From Aphrocallistes beatrix (Eukaryota > Porifera > Hexactinellida > Sceptrulophora > Aphrocallistidae), in the NCBI GenBank assembly GCA_963281255.1, contig OY725496.1:186001-250000 (forward strand): DNA of 64,000 nucleotides. Direction: 5' to 3'. The notes under the pieces were generated by a model that was not told the origin of the DNA, ran no database searches, and saw nothing but the letters and a program-made list of their open reading frames with translations. Made by a program: the position numbers and the translations under genes. This document shows, piece after piece, positions 38,901-51,700 of the stretch. Each line of letters begins with the position of its first letter. Position 1 is the first letter of the stretch.

Positions 38901-39227
38901 CTGGACCTTTTCTTTGTGCGAAAGTAGATTTGAAATTATTTCCCGGAATTTTTCATCTAATGGTATTGTCGTTTCTCGTGAAATGACTGTAGTGAAGTTC
39001 GCATTCACGTCATTAATAATTTTCAGGTGTCTTTTTCTAATGATGTCGTGCAGTTGAGTAAATTCAACATTAATATTCTCCAGAATTTCCTTTTGATAAT
39101 TTTCGCAAATGTTTGCCTTTGCATTCACATACTCTGATTCTCGGATTTTATACATCTCAATAACCTCATCGATAGCTTGTAACTTGGTTTTGAGGCGTTG
39201 TTTTCCAAATTCAAGCGTGCCTGCCAT
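35913..39227 (-). CDS. Multi-Tudor protein with CCCH zinc finger, 1104 residues
   Basis: A probable germline/piRNA-pathway scaffold that binds dimethyl-arginine-marked Piwi proteins (family knowledge). Order: N-terminal helical region (about 1-145) resembling the coiled coil after B-boxes; a Ser/Glu-rich linker; Tudor 1 (about 330-410, 'CWYRGNII...VYFIDYGNTDLV'); Tudor 2 (about 630-695, 'KWYRGIVL...VFFVDFGNRAWN'); a CCCH finger near residue 825 (C-x8-C-x5-C-x3-H, 'CRYFNTRRGCSRGDSCKYLH'); and an extended Tudor 3 (about 875-1045, 'SWNRGRI...VFFVDYGFSEVV'). The first two Tudor domains keep aromatic-cage-type residues. It is a single exon, although relatives usually have many introns. RNF17/TDRD1-type proteins are the nearest match I can name, but here no RING is present. 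A TTTATAAA-like element lies at about 39280-39290. Confidence 0.87.
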   Translation of the reverse strand: MAGTLEFGKQRLKTKLQAIDEVIEMYKIRESEYVNAKANICENYQKEILENINVEFTQLHDIIRKRHLKIINDVNANFTTVISRETTIPLDEKFREIISNLLSHKEKVQSIINEESSTNFFQESSKLGLEIEKNLDTMINLQIEQFDEPISSAELPIFSFSLADVIGIAQDISLSGSNFESSHHEFVYDSDPLLLCPSQFQSEPLEIVEKEDLSDPLHSENVSLPFQIEQENTKDANLNKISIIWEDLDENIQEEPDSSENTAPAKPKMSVPYNNLTPLQKYKCIVTYVQSPSNIGLQILDREFNRSIPLVKRYHDELDSSPERSELIRYEDISIGDYYFCKFEVDNCWYRGNIIEKFQENEIKKFKVYFIDYGNTDLVHLENLRILPEQFAKFPQQAFKAYLTNIKPNSPDLSTSEKSQNTTFCGWEFRVTQWIDDVIDAHRLVYGYVISCGDLNDIELDFILETKIVRETASQGIITLTEPQLTLLDEDHVSLRNLLIIGEMALEIGETNKGIYTGTLSFTSNSSQQSCTLPEKIVEENPSNSTSEFFEILGMIQDESDEKYHFADIYQQDGLFSCMFTIVDSPDLFYVNIVHMKSKVLDEIGNEVNQHILENEPQYVPLEVGQPCLAIHHEDNKWYRGIVLEFNEDEENYLVFFVDFGNRAWNMTEHIRPIEKRFLRYPAQAIPCRLAGVKPKNSLEWQPEAIHTFSEMTTFSRIITAFMITQETHERIHKNKVILKENVISVRLHDYDSRQESLNSYLIQRGFADPLETGPDLSISPFSCSDSPDELTGWNPMETDFLSTRNNYEYEDDNIEVAIHGYKQTNANICRYFNTRRGCSRGDSCKYLHQRYQRNLPHQVETSCTDNILDLPPPGSYIYCVISAMESPWFFYIQCPNGNIDFISHLREKINLQQLLTEKYPSKETAFYTMNEEMQEFYNKQTYPVSTGHYLSNGEIVIARSSTQSWNRGRITDPEDVRVFFVDYGFSEVVEMTNIRKLEDQFLFVPFQAVLCSLSNVGKIPGKSEAANTRFKELVSRKNFLARVDSSGEIFSLSLYLLQYENEPQDDKLSSKCVNSILSDEGLVEYFENQTSSPESKEVKIFPG

Positions 39228-39744
39228 CGATAGTGTTGAAAATGTCGTCGATAAGATTCAGATTTATACCTAACAATTTCTTTATAAATATTGAAACGCC
39301 TAAATGCAATTGTAAGCAAACATGCAAAGGTATTTGGAAGTTAGACTAATTATGGTTATCTAACATGTAGCGATAACTCTTTTTGAGATAAATATTAATT
39401 TTTCTTACGCATTCAATTGCCAATTGATTCCTTATAAAGTTACGAAAACGAACACATCCTAAAAGGATCACCATATATCCAGATGGTTTAATATTTGATG
39501 TAAGCCCTAATTGGAAAAAATGCAATGAAAACGATAATCAATAAAATAATATTCATCCGCACTCTATACTAAATGATTTTCCCAAAATTACTCCATTAAT
39601 TAAACATTTTGATTGAGCAGATAATGATTATTAATTTGATGAATAAATAAAAATACTAAAGTCAATCTAAAAATTCGAAAAATAATAAGTGAAAAATGTA
39701 AAATGGATATTGATAAATAGAATAAATAAATAAAATTAAGTGAG
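39228..39744. other. Spacer between Tudor and myosin genes
   Basis: About 500 bp of A+T-rich DNA holding the Tudor promoter side and the myosin 3' flank. No gene seen. Confidence 0.5.
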
Positions 39745-42700
39745 TTAGGTAGTGTCTACCTCTTTCATCAAGGACCAGGCCAACACAATTTGATTTTTCT
39801 GTCCTTTATGGAAGACAGGTTTTTCAACACTACTTTCAACCAAAACTAGCTCCTTCATTTTCCCCTCCAGATTTATGTTAATAATCGCACTCACTTCAAT
39901 TGGTGTGTTAATTCTAAGCTTGGCACATGCTACTCCATAATTACCTATGAATTCTCCGATGCAACGCTCGCCTTGTATGTAAAAGGCCAGATCGCCTGTT
40001 TTGTCAAGATGTAAAACGGCAGCTTGATCAGGTCCTGGGAACAGAGATATAAGTCCGATTTTATCAAACGTCAATGGAGGCGTTTTCTTTTTCAGTTCAA
40101 ATTTAGATCCTTCTAACCGATACAAATGTTTATCCGTCAAAACTAAATGCAACTCTTCACCCTTCATTTTTGAAGTTAATTTAATCACAGTAGCAGACCA
40201 AAGTACATCTTCATCATGAAATGCTGCCATAAGTTTCTCCATTGATTGTTTATATTTCGCGAGGGTTTTTGGATTTGATTCTCTTGAGAGTACATCGCCT
40301 TCCCAAGGATGGTGAAGGCCCCAATCACTCTTAGCACCGTATATCGCAGTGTGAGCCGCACCCTATTACGAAATATAGATTTTAATGCTTTAAATTGTGG
40401 TGAAAAATTAGTTATTTGACCTTCATTCTTGTCCATGGTAAAATCAGTAGTTATTACCACTATTGTAAATACCGTCTATCCCTGAATAAGCTTCTAGTGC
40501 ACCTTAAACCCCCGAAGTTCAAAGATTTAAAGCACCGTATCGGTAAAAAAACAGTCGCATTTGGAAGAGATATACGATTTCCAATCTCATTACTAATCAC
40601 TAAAGGTATTCATAAATACAACTAGCCATAACAAATGGTTTACTTACCTTAAAATGTTCGCATCTTATTCGCTTATACAGGGGAAGACGTTATCCTATTC
40701 TCCAAACATCTATTTTGATTTAGCATACTGTATGTATGAATTGCGAATAATATTGGGCATTTTTTCATTAACTTTTGTCCATCTCTAAGAACGTACCAAA
40801 ACTTACCTTAAGTTTAATCATCTGTATCTGCTCCTTCGAAAACGGAGCTTGTAGCACTTTAGCTCTCCAGCTGCTATGGATTCTTTTCATATAACCAACT
40901 CCTTGCTTTACTGCAGGTGGACAACCAACAGGCCACTCAATCGAGTTACCCAAGTCAGGCATTGATGAAACTCCTCCAAAAGCCTAAAAATGATTTTGGG
41001 TATGTAATGGCATTTATAATTGATGTCACTTTTAGTCAATAGTTGTGTAAGTAAATAATTTTTTCCTTGCTTTATAACCAAAATAGGAAAAATATATTGT
41101 ACCCGAGTTACAAATGTGTACGACTGGAATTTATTTTTGCCAATTTCCAAATAAGGTGTGAAATCATCCCTAATCCGAAATGTCTAAATTTAAAAGTATG
41201 TGCTTTATATAATCATCGAGTTATAATCAACGATAATATACTACAACCATAATATTCCATGAGATTTTAAGTTAACGTAAATACTATTCTCAGGGCATTC
41301 TCAAGGGTGATTGTATATTTTGATTAGAATTTATGTGGGATTTTGATCATAAATGTGGAATTTGTATTAAATTGTATTGAAATTCTACATAAATTTTGAT
41401 ATAAATATATAAACCTTGAAAATATCGTTGAAATAGTTGCGTAGTTTATTCTTCTTATACCACGCCATTATGTAATAGACAGCTCGAATCTTTTTCACTC
41501 TCTTCCTTGCAAGATGTCTCCGATATATACATTGAATGAGAAGACTGAATTTGGGAAAAGATTCTTGCCGTTTCGTTTCAAGTTCTATGATCATATTGGC
41601 ATTATGGAGGAAAAGTTTTGATTTTCCAACTCTATACTCATCCTTCCAAGACAAATGATTCATTAAACTTAGTGTAGCATCTTTAGAATTCTTTATTTTC
41701 GCCTCAATACTTGGACAAATGCATTTATACCTGAAAAAAATTAACTGATTCAAAATGCGAATGTCACGATCTCAAGGTTAAATAGTCATCGCTAAAGAGA
41801 TCAAAATTTCAAAATTATAGAAAAAAGCCCTATTTTATACTTCTACAATGCTGCACTTTGGGGGTTTTATTTGATCTAAAATGCTTGCTTTTATCAATAA
41901 CTCGGAAGTGTTCTGGCAAATTTCCAATTTCCAATCCTTCTAACCAACAAAACTCAGCGATTTTCACAATTTTGCAAAAAATAACACTTTCAAGTTATTG
42001 ATCCTAGCGGGCATTTTAGGTGACATAAAGCCCCAAACGATGCTTTGGGGTTTTCTTTAGTGAACTACAAAATGTTTTTTTTTGTTGTCCAAAAAGGGCC
42101 TTTTTGAAATTTTCAAATTTTGTGCACTTTGGCGAAATTTAATCTGAACTACCTTTCTATGAACTTGCTATAACTCTGGCTGTAAGGAAAACCTGACTTT
42201 CTCACTTTCACATGTTCTACCAAATTGAAAAACCGTACTTGATGCTCCACAATAGAATCCACTATCTTCATTGGAAATTTCGAGCTATTTGGTCTAATGC
42301 AGCGAACATACAAAGGGGACATGTTGGAAATTATTTCATTCAACTTTAGTACTGAAGCTTTCATTTCATATACAAAAGTAGTTTGTTTCGTTTCATTCAC
42401 ACTGTCTGACCACATTTCTTTCATTGCTTGAGCTTTACTATTCGCAAAGACGCGTTTTATATCCTAAATTATTGGGATAATATTATTAAAAAATCATGTA
42501 AAATTGGATTCAATAATATTTTTTAAAAGGTATTCGTTAAGAAGTGTATTGTACCTTATATATAATAATTTTTGACAAAATTGATATGCCAAAAATATGG
42601 TACATCCAAATTCAGAATCACATAAGATCCATTTATAAATGAATAAATTGCACTTTCACTTGAATTTAAATGACCCTACCCTTACCTTAGATAGTATATC

Positions 42701-45700
42701 TCTATTCTTCTTAATGAATCTTCTTGTACTATATACAACCTCAATCTCATAATGCTTTATCATGAACTCATGCTCCCGATGCAGAGACTGATCACCAGAA
42801 GCATTACTAGCGTAATGTTGATTGACATTGAAAGTCTTATCCATTTGGCAAATAATGTCATAGTCAGTTTTATCATCTTTTGAAGTAATATCATCTATGA
42901 TGGCTAGCATACCACGATTAGGCTCCTCAATCATTTTCAATATCATCTCATTATTGTGAATATCGATGTTAATCCAGGGTATGCCTAAAAGTTGAATATT
43001 CTCAGGACTTACTTTCGTGGTTTAGAATAGCAAAGTTATTACGGGTACAAGTTTGTGTTTTTCAAAACCATAAATATATTTTTTAAATATCGAAGTTCCT
43101 ACAATGTATTCGCAAACGTCATATGAAACTTTTTTTTAGCATGCTTTCCAACTGCCTCGTTTTTGGCGGGATGTCCCGCGAAAATGTTCAAAAAGTAGAA
43201 TTGTCCCGCTTTTCAGTGGATAGGACTAATACATTATGCATTAGTCCTATCCACTGAAAAGCGGAACAATTCTATGTCCCGCTAAATAGCTCAAATCCCG
43301 CTATTATACTACTCAAGTCCCGTGTTTTTCTTTGCAGAGGGTTTGACATGTATGCAAAAGATAAATTTAAAATTTTTTCTAATAACCAAAAACTATCTAG
43401 CTACACGATTTAATCCATCATAAAGCAAAAAATGCGAACAAATTCATTTTAAAAGAGAATACGTAATAAAATGAATTTGAGGGAATAATCAACATAATCC
43501 ACCTATGCATGGTAGTTATAGCATATTAGGCAAACCAAGGATTTCTGGAAATCATAATTTATTTCATGAAACAACAAAATTTTACAAAATTATAATACGC
43601 ACAAATTTAATATATTTTAAGGGAATAACACTATTAACATAAGGAGTAATAGAATAGTCAGCTTCATCAGAAAATGTGCAAGTATTGGGTCGACAATGTC
43701 AGTGACTTTTTCAATGAATCTTATCTACATCGAGGCATAACGGACAATTTAGATATCCTCCACTATTTATATCTTCAATTTGAATGGTGGGAAAATCAAT
43801 ATTAAACTTGGTATCCAATGCATCCAATACGCTTTCTAAAAGGTACTCGCTTTTCTTTGTCATGTCTACAACTAAATGTACAGAGATACAAAGCCTAGTC
43901 GAATTGACGTTCCAAACTCGAAGGTCATGAATTTTCTCAACTCCTGGGAAATCAAAAAGAAGTGCTTTAATTTCCTCGTCCTTGATATGACCAGGGGCGC
44001 CTTCCATTAGAATATGCACTGCATCACGCAGGATATTAATCGTAGTGATGGTGACGAGGATCGAAAAGACAAACGTGCAAATGGGATCGGCAACTTTCCA
44101 TTCTGGCCTGAACCTTATAACGACACCAGCAATAATCACACCAATACTCTGTACGATATCTCCAATACAGTGGATTAAGGCTGCACGAATATTTATATTT
44201 TCAACTTTTTCTGATGGTTGCGTATTATCAACGTCTTTTTCTAGCAAAAATTTAGGAACAGGAATTAGAAGCACTAGAGATAGTAGTACATTAATATACA
44301 GTCCAGCTGTAGCGGTTATCAACATCACATCTGCGTTTATATCATAATCCAAATGAATTACCCTCTGAATTCCTTCGTAAACAAGCAGTGCGGTCACTAT
44401 CCATATGATCACGACAGAGAAGACAGCACCGAGCACTTCAGCACGATAAAAACCAAAGTGCATTTTCTTGTTCGGTTTACGCTTAGATATGATCAGCGAA
44501 ACTAAACTGACGATAAAACCAAAGAAATCAGATAACATGTGTGCAGAATCAGTAAGAACTGCAAGACTTGAGGATAGATACCCACCAACGGCTTCAGCTA
44601 TTGTAAAAACTATCGCTAGAAAAGCTGCAAAACTGAGTTTCAAAAGTGCTTCACGTGTTTTATTCGATTTCCAACTTTGGCTGCTCGAATGACAGCTACA
44701 ATTGTTGTATTTTAAGACTTCAATTCTTCCCTTGGAACTTTCACACAGAGTTGTATTCGAATCTGATACGTACAACACTCCATGCTTTGAAGATGACTTT
44801 AAATGCGTTATCTCGCCTTTGCTGCACATTTTCCAAACTAATCAATTATCTGACTACTTTGCTTTTATATTAAGTTTATTCGTGATTTAACCAACATTGT
44901 TTTGGTGAGTTCATCTTTGGTGTTTCCTTTGAAACACTTTGAAATGTCTCAATATTGCAAACTTCATTTTTTATATTAAACTAATTGTACTGATAATTAT
45001 TCAAGAATTTTCTTGGACATTACTCAAACAATGAGGATCTGAAATCATGATTAGAGGCTTTGAATATTTCAATTGATCGTAAAGATAAAAGTTAAAATTG
45101 AGCAAAACAACAAAATTCACATGCAAGAGCTAGAGGTATGAAAAAAGTATTTTTCATATTGAATTTGTATCTACCCATTCTACAAGTTGTATAAAAGGAC
45201 CTTTTTAAAAAAATTGTCTCTGCAATCTTATATTTAATTCATTTTTAGTACCTATTTAAGATATTCATTCTGTACTGCTTTGAGTATTTTGGGGGGTTTT
45301 TGTTTTTTTATTTTGTCTTTTTTTAGTTTAAAAAAAGAAAATCCCAGTGTCACATTGTGGTCAGGTTATTCACAAGAGGTTGGGCGATAAAACGGCTTTT
45401 CCAGTAAGATTGCAGTCTGTATCATGTCACAAAAAAGAAATTTGAAAGTTATGGGCCAACAAAAATATATTTTAAACTACCTCGAGTCTAAATTTTAGGT
45501 GTCAAATACTATACTATTAAAATACACCAATTTACCTTCTCTCAGGTATTCCTGTTGTGTTTCTAGGAGCATAGGAGTAATAAAGAGCTGTTGTAAATGT
45601 TCACTGCAATAATTAATACACAATTGTTCCAGGCCGTTCGTTTCTGCAATTTCGAACCCGTATATATCTATTAAGCCGAGTTTGGTTAGTTTTCCGGATC

Positions 45701-48700
45701 CTTTGATGTTAGGAGGAGCTGTGTTCTCGTTGATTCTCTTGACAAGCCAGAAAAACAGCTTTTCATAGAGAGATTTTGCCAAAGCGTCTCTATATTAAAA
45801 TTTGAATTTGATGAAAATCTGTTTTTTTTATTGTTGACGGAGTGTTGATTTTACAAAATCAGCAAAGTAAAGTTCCCCTTAATGCAGTTTCTTTTTAAGG
45901 TTGAGACCTTGGTGACTCAGCTTAACCGTGGTGTTAACCACCGAAAAAATATGAATCGTGGTGTAACTCCCAAAAATCTTGGCGCAATTTAACACCACGA
46001 TCTCCCTTTAAAAAACATTCCCTAATAGTCCAACTTGACCCCTCACGCAATTAGAGATAAAATACCATTAACAAACATATTTAACCGTAGAATGCCCACT
46101 GGGGACAGTGTCCCCGATATCGCGGATGTCTCCCAGCCATTTTCTATGCAACTGAAGCCATATAAATGCTGGGCATTCTACAGTTAATTGTCTATTGTCC
46201 TCTAATAATCCATCTGCAGGGTCAGTTTTCCATAAGTGGACATTACATCGGGGAACTTTGTTAATTTTCTAAAATTAAAATTTCGTCGAAAATTGAAATA
46301 ACACAAGGAGAGAAGTATGGGGCTTGGGGGCATTTTTACTAAATGCTTCCAACTTCTGAATTCCAAATGAAATTAATTAAAAACACTTTTCTGTGTAATA
46401 CCTAGCCAAATAAGCTTGATCTTTCCCAAATTTCACTTTTGCACTATCTCCTTTTGTAGCTGTACATTTGCTTACTAAAGCTGGCATCAGTTCATCCATC
46501 CTAAGTCCTAGTAAATTAGCCACTGGAGTTACACTGTTCATATTAGTCACACGACTCACATCTTCTGATTCTCCTTTATCAAAATGAACCTTAATATTAA
46601 GAAAATTTACATTAATTAAGTGCTTAGAATCAAATATAGACAGAGTAAAAGAATAAAAATTCAAAATAATACAGTCGACTCCGCTTAATAGGATCAACTG
46701 CTTAATCGGGCCACTTTTGGTAGGACCGGAATAGCTCTCACACATAGAAGCTAATATAGGGTGTTTCAGCGATTGTATCACGAAAATAATTTGAAATTAC
46801 TAGGTAAATATTTTACTAATCATCCTCCCCTTTTACGATGTTGTTTAACACCCTCTGACATTTGTGTGACAACAAAATGGACAAGCTAGATGACAAACAA
46901 AAGAAGATCAAGATGGTGGAATTCTACCATAAAAATCAGTCCTATTCAAGATTACCCCACACTTCTAAGGTTTACCCGCCCAAAATGACTAAATCGGAAA
47001 TGAGTTATCCCATATTAATGATGTTTTGAAATAATTTACTTTTATTCCAACGGTTTGCTTCATTGTTTTTCATAAATGTCAAAGGATTTCCTTTCAAAAG
47101 CAACCAAAATAACTAAATTATCTCAATCACAAATGAAATGAAAGCAATTTACTTTTGTGTGTAATCAATGAAACACCCTGTACAAAATATTTTCGGTTAA
47201 TAGGGTTCTCCGCTTAATCGGGGCAAAATGTCCTCTGACCGATGTGACCCTAATAAGCGGAGTCGACTGTAATTACGAAGTAGTAAAAGCATCAATTTAA
47301 TAACGTAAAAATGAACTCAATTATCATAGATAGCACCAGAGTATCCTTAATATTAGTAGCAATATATAACTATACAATATTCAAATTCAGGTTCATACCA
47401 TGTGTAGCCAGGTGTACTAATTAATGCAGATATGTACATATAATGGTCAAAAGACAAGTAGATAACAACATGCGAGTAACTTGCATACTTTTATAATCAC
47501 AGATGTTGAAATAAATCAATTAGGAATCGCAGGAAAAGTTCTCCAAATTGCAATGCAATCTAATAATCAAAGACAAATCTTTCTAGCCAGAGGATAAAAT
47601 GTTTAGATAACCAAATGATGCTGAAGTAAGAGGATAGTGTTAATTATTCAAATATGGCCGAAACATTTTGCCGAATTTAAACCACACCAGAAACTCTGAC
47701 ACAAACTGACAATAGAAAAATTACCAGAAAAATAGGGGATTTTAGGTGTTTTCGAAAACGCATAAAACATGCGCAACTTTCTTAGTATAAAGATGAGCTT
47801 ACTTAATATTATATAATTATATAGAATCCTTAAAAACATACGCATAGTCAGTCAGCTTTATATATTAAATGCTATATCTATTACATATAAGGCGCTATGG
47901 ATATATGGTTAGAATACTTAGGGAACTATACATAATGTATCATGTTTTTTGTCCAAAATAGCCTTTTGACATTTTCAAATTATGTGCTGATTGAAGAACT
48001 TAAAATATTCCTAAAACTTAAAATATTCCTCAAAAATTGCCAGACTCTTCGGTTAATTAAAACTCTGTTTTGAGCAAATAGAAATACAAACTTTATGGTA
48101 TTCTATTAATGATTACGAAATACAGTCAACTACGCTTAATAGGGTCACATCGGTAAGGGGACATTTTTGTCTAATTAAGGGAAGAACCAAATTAACCGAA
48201 AATATTTTATATTAGCTTCTATGTGTGAGAGCTATTCTCGTCCTCCAAAAGTAGCCCGATTAAGCGGAGTCGACTGTATTTTCATTTATGAACATACTTG
48301 ACCAAGATGAAGTATAGCGGCTAAAATCTTGAACACACCAATATGTTCCTTCTCATGAAAACCAACAGAATTCATTGCTTCTCTGGTCACTTTGTACATG
48401 TCTTTCTCAACCACTCCCTTGATAGTGAATGGTTCTCCACCCCCAGCTAAATAGGTATACAGTTTGCAATTGGTATTCAACTGCAATTGCTTCAAAAGAC
48501 TTGTATCCTGTGACCCAAGAATCCTATTGAATAAAAAGCAACCATAACCATAATATCTTGAACAACCATAACTTTAAAAGTATAATTTCAAAAAACATAT
48601 AATATGCAATTTTTGAGTTAAATAGATAATAGTGAAGCAAAAATTTCAAGCTATGTAAATAAATATAATGGCGGAAAAGGTACATATTCGTAAATATTGG

Positions 48701-51700
48701 TCTGGGGGTAAATTTCAAAATTTTAAGAAAATTGTATCATGTAGTATGGTTTTTTGTTAAAAATGCTCGTAAACAGTCTTTCAAAAATTGCATACCTACA
48801 TCCCTATGGATGTTTAAAATATTTCACAGCTAAAAACTCAAAAAATTGTCAGGACACAACGTACATGAAAAAATTAAGTACTTAGAGCTATCATTTCGAA
48901 TTCAAATAAAATTATTCCATTTTATAACCTGTAAAAAATGTGGAAGTTCCTTTCATCATTTTCCTGGAAAACGACTCTATCCTTATCAAGCATATATGCT
49001 GTTACAACCCCACCAACTGGCTGTGCAAGAAAGTTGAAATCAACATGAATATATTTGAGGAAACGTGATGAGTTGGTATTACGCATCGTTCGAGCGTTGC
49101 CAAATGCCTCAAGTAAGGTGTTGGCATTTATTAACAAGTTTCGAACACGTTCAACTTCAGCATGTCCAGACGGTAATGTTATCTTAGCCAAATAATGCAT
49201 CATTGCTTTAGAGATCTCTGTTTTGCCTAAAAGGACAGAAATACATATACTAATTTTTTTAATTATTAAGGAGCTAAAATGCACAAGAATATGTTATTTC
49301 AAAAATTATGATTTTAAGGATAAATGGCTAGTATATAAAAATCACTTTGTTAGCACACATCATTGAAAGCAAATAATAATAATGATACACAAAACTAAAA
49401 TAAAAAACAATACAATTTAGAGAACTTTCTTTTTTAGTAATTTGGAAAATAAGTAAAAGACACACATGTATATATGAATTCAAAGTAAAATACAACAAGT
49501 AGAGAAGAAGAACCTATGAGATACTATCAAGGACATTGTTTAGCACATGTTCTACCACAGAAGTCGTAAAATCCGCTTCCGTCTTCTTTAGCCCTCTTAC
49601 TTCGAGTACAATTCGGATTTTTACATTTGTCAGCACCAGAGGTACCAGTAAAAAATCCCGCATATCCTCCAGCTTGGCCACTACTACTACTACTACTACT
49701 ACTATTGGGAGGGTGTTGGGGCATAGCATATTGTTGTTGTGGATGACCTTGTGCTGGCATACCACTATGATGAGACGGATGACCTTGTGCTGGCATACCA
49801 CTATGCTGAGGCGGATGACCTTGTGCTGGCATACCACTATGCTGAGGCGGATGACCTTGTGCTGGCATACCACTATGTTGAGGCTGATAACCTTGTGCTG
49901 GCATACCACTATGCTGAGGCGGATAACCTTGTGCTGGCATACCACTATGTTGAGGCACTGTCCCAGGATTAGGATAATGCTGATGGCCTTGAGAAGTCAT
50001 TCCTTGGCTCATTGGGTTGTAAGCTGGTTGTTGTGGCAAAGGTTGACTACTAAATTGATTACCATAGGCTGCACCTTGTGGACCAGGTTGTGATTGTTGT
50101 TTGGTGTATTGTGCTTGAACTTGAGGCTGTGAAGGAGGATTATTATAACCCACAATACCTCCGCCAAACTGAATGTTTGGTTGTGGATCGGGGATTTGAT
50201 GCATACCTTGGGCCATGGTGCTTGGGTTAGGCTGTGGAGGTGCAGAAATAGGTTTTGTTACAACTGATTCTATAGCACCTGTGGGCTTAGCAGAGCGATT
50301 TTTTATCTTTTCAACTTGTCTCTGTATTTGATCCCATCCTTTATGATTCGGAGCTGGACACCCACAATACTCACATTCACTTGCTTTGGATAAGGTGGGT
50401 GAGGTGTATCCATCACAATCATTACAAATACAAGCACCTAATTGGATAACTTCTATGTGGTAGACCGGTTTATGATCACAGTAATCACAACTTTGAGAGT
50501 TATTTGTTGGTTTTGTATACTCTTTACAATCTTCACAAAGTGCACACATTCCTCTTTTTGTGCCGAATTTGTCTTCACCCATTCTCTAACACAATAATCA
50601 TTTTCAAATTGAAAAATATGAAAATAAGAGAGTAATAGAAAGCAATTAATTAAAATATACAACTTAATATTATGAATATAATCGACTTATTTACTGAATA
50701 AAGAGGAAATGCGTTTCAGAACAAGATTACTCATTTGTGTAAGATTCAGTCTATTTGTCTTAAAAAACTGAATTATATTGCCTTAGAGTCGACAAAGTTT
50801 TTAAAGAAACTATTTCTCAACTTAAAAAATACATAGATCTTGAAATCCTATTAAAAATATGAATTAAATATTGATCTAAATAAAGGAATACATTTGGTAT
50901 CAACAAACATGCTAAATAGTGAAAAAATAATTGTCAAAAATGTCAAAACCAAAGCGCAAATCAAAAAGTAAAATATTACTTTTAAGGGTGAGATAATCAC
51001 AAAATCAGTAGTGTTTTTTCAGACAACTACGATTATCAATTCTTTTTTTGCAATCGATGTTCGTAAGGATTCGAGTTTTTGTCGCCCAAAAGATATTCAG
51101 TCACATTTGTAAATCCATGTTCATTAGTACAAGATGGATGTGGAGTATAGGTATATAGGGGGGCATTGTCAATCGGTAATTGTTTGAAATCTGGCCCTTT
51201 TAAGCATTCAACATCGACTATGTTACAAAGCTTTTGAAGAGTTTTTTCAAAAGATGAATCATTCCAAGTTACAAAGTTATCAGGAATTTTTATATTAGAC
51301 TTTTCGATCATTTTCTTATTATTATCAAGAGTGGAGGTAATCTTCTTTAAAGCAGGTTGAAGGTCTGCTTCTTTAAATTTTGACATCCTACTTTTCACAA
51401 TTTCCATCTCTAATAGATTTGCTTGGTGGTAAGAGAAAAGTTCTTCATATTTTTCTGAAATAACGTCCAATTCGCATATTTTCTCATTTTCAATTGAGTT
51501 AAGACAGTTACGATAGAATTCGAACTTGGCCCTGACTTGAGATTTAGCATTTCTAACCTCTCGCTGAAATTTCTCTAATTCGTTGTATTTCTCAAATGCA
51601 TCACTCTTTTGTACATATGGATGAATTTGCAATTTTGGTTTTTGTGAAAATAGGGGTTGTGATTGTTGTTTGGTGTATTGTGCTTGATCTGCGTAGAAAG

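Noticed and set aside
49536..50093. Plus-strand ORFs across the 36-bp repeats
   Set aside because: They are shadows of the minus-strand HSGMPAQG repeats. The minus-strand frame has Cys-rich domains at both ends and a duplicated N-terminus next door.
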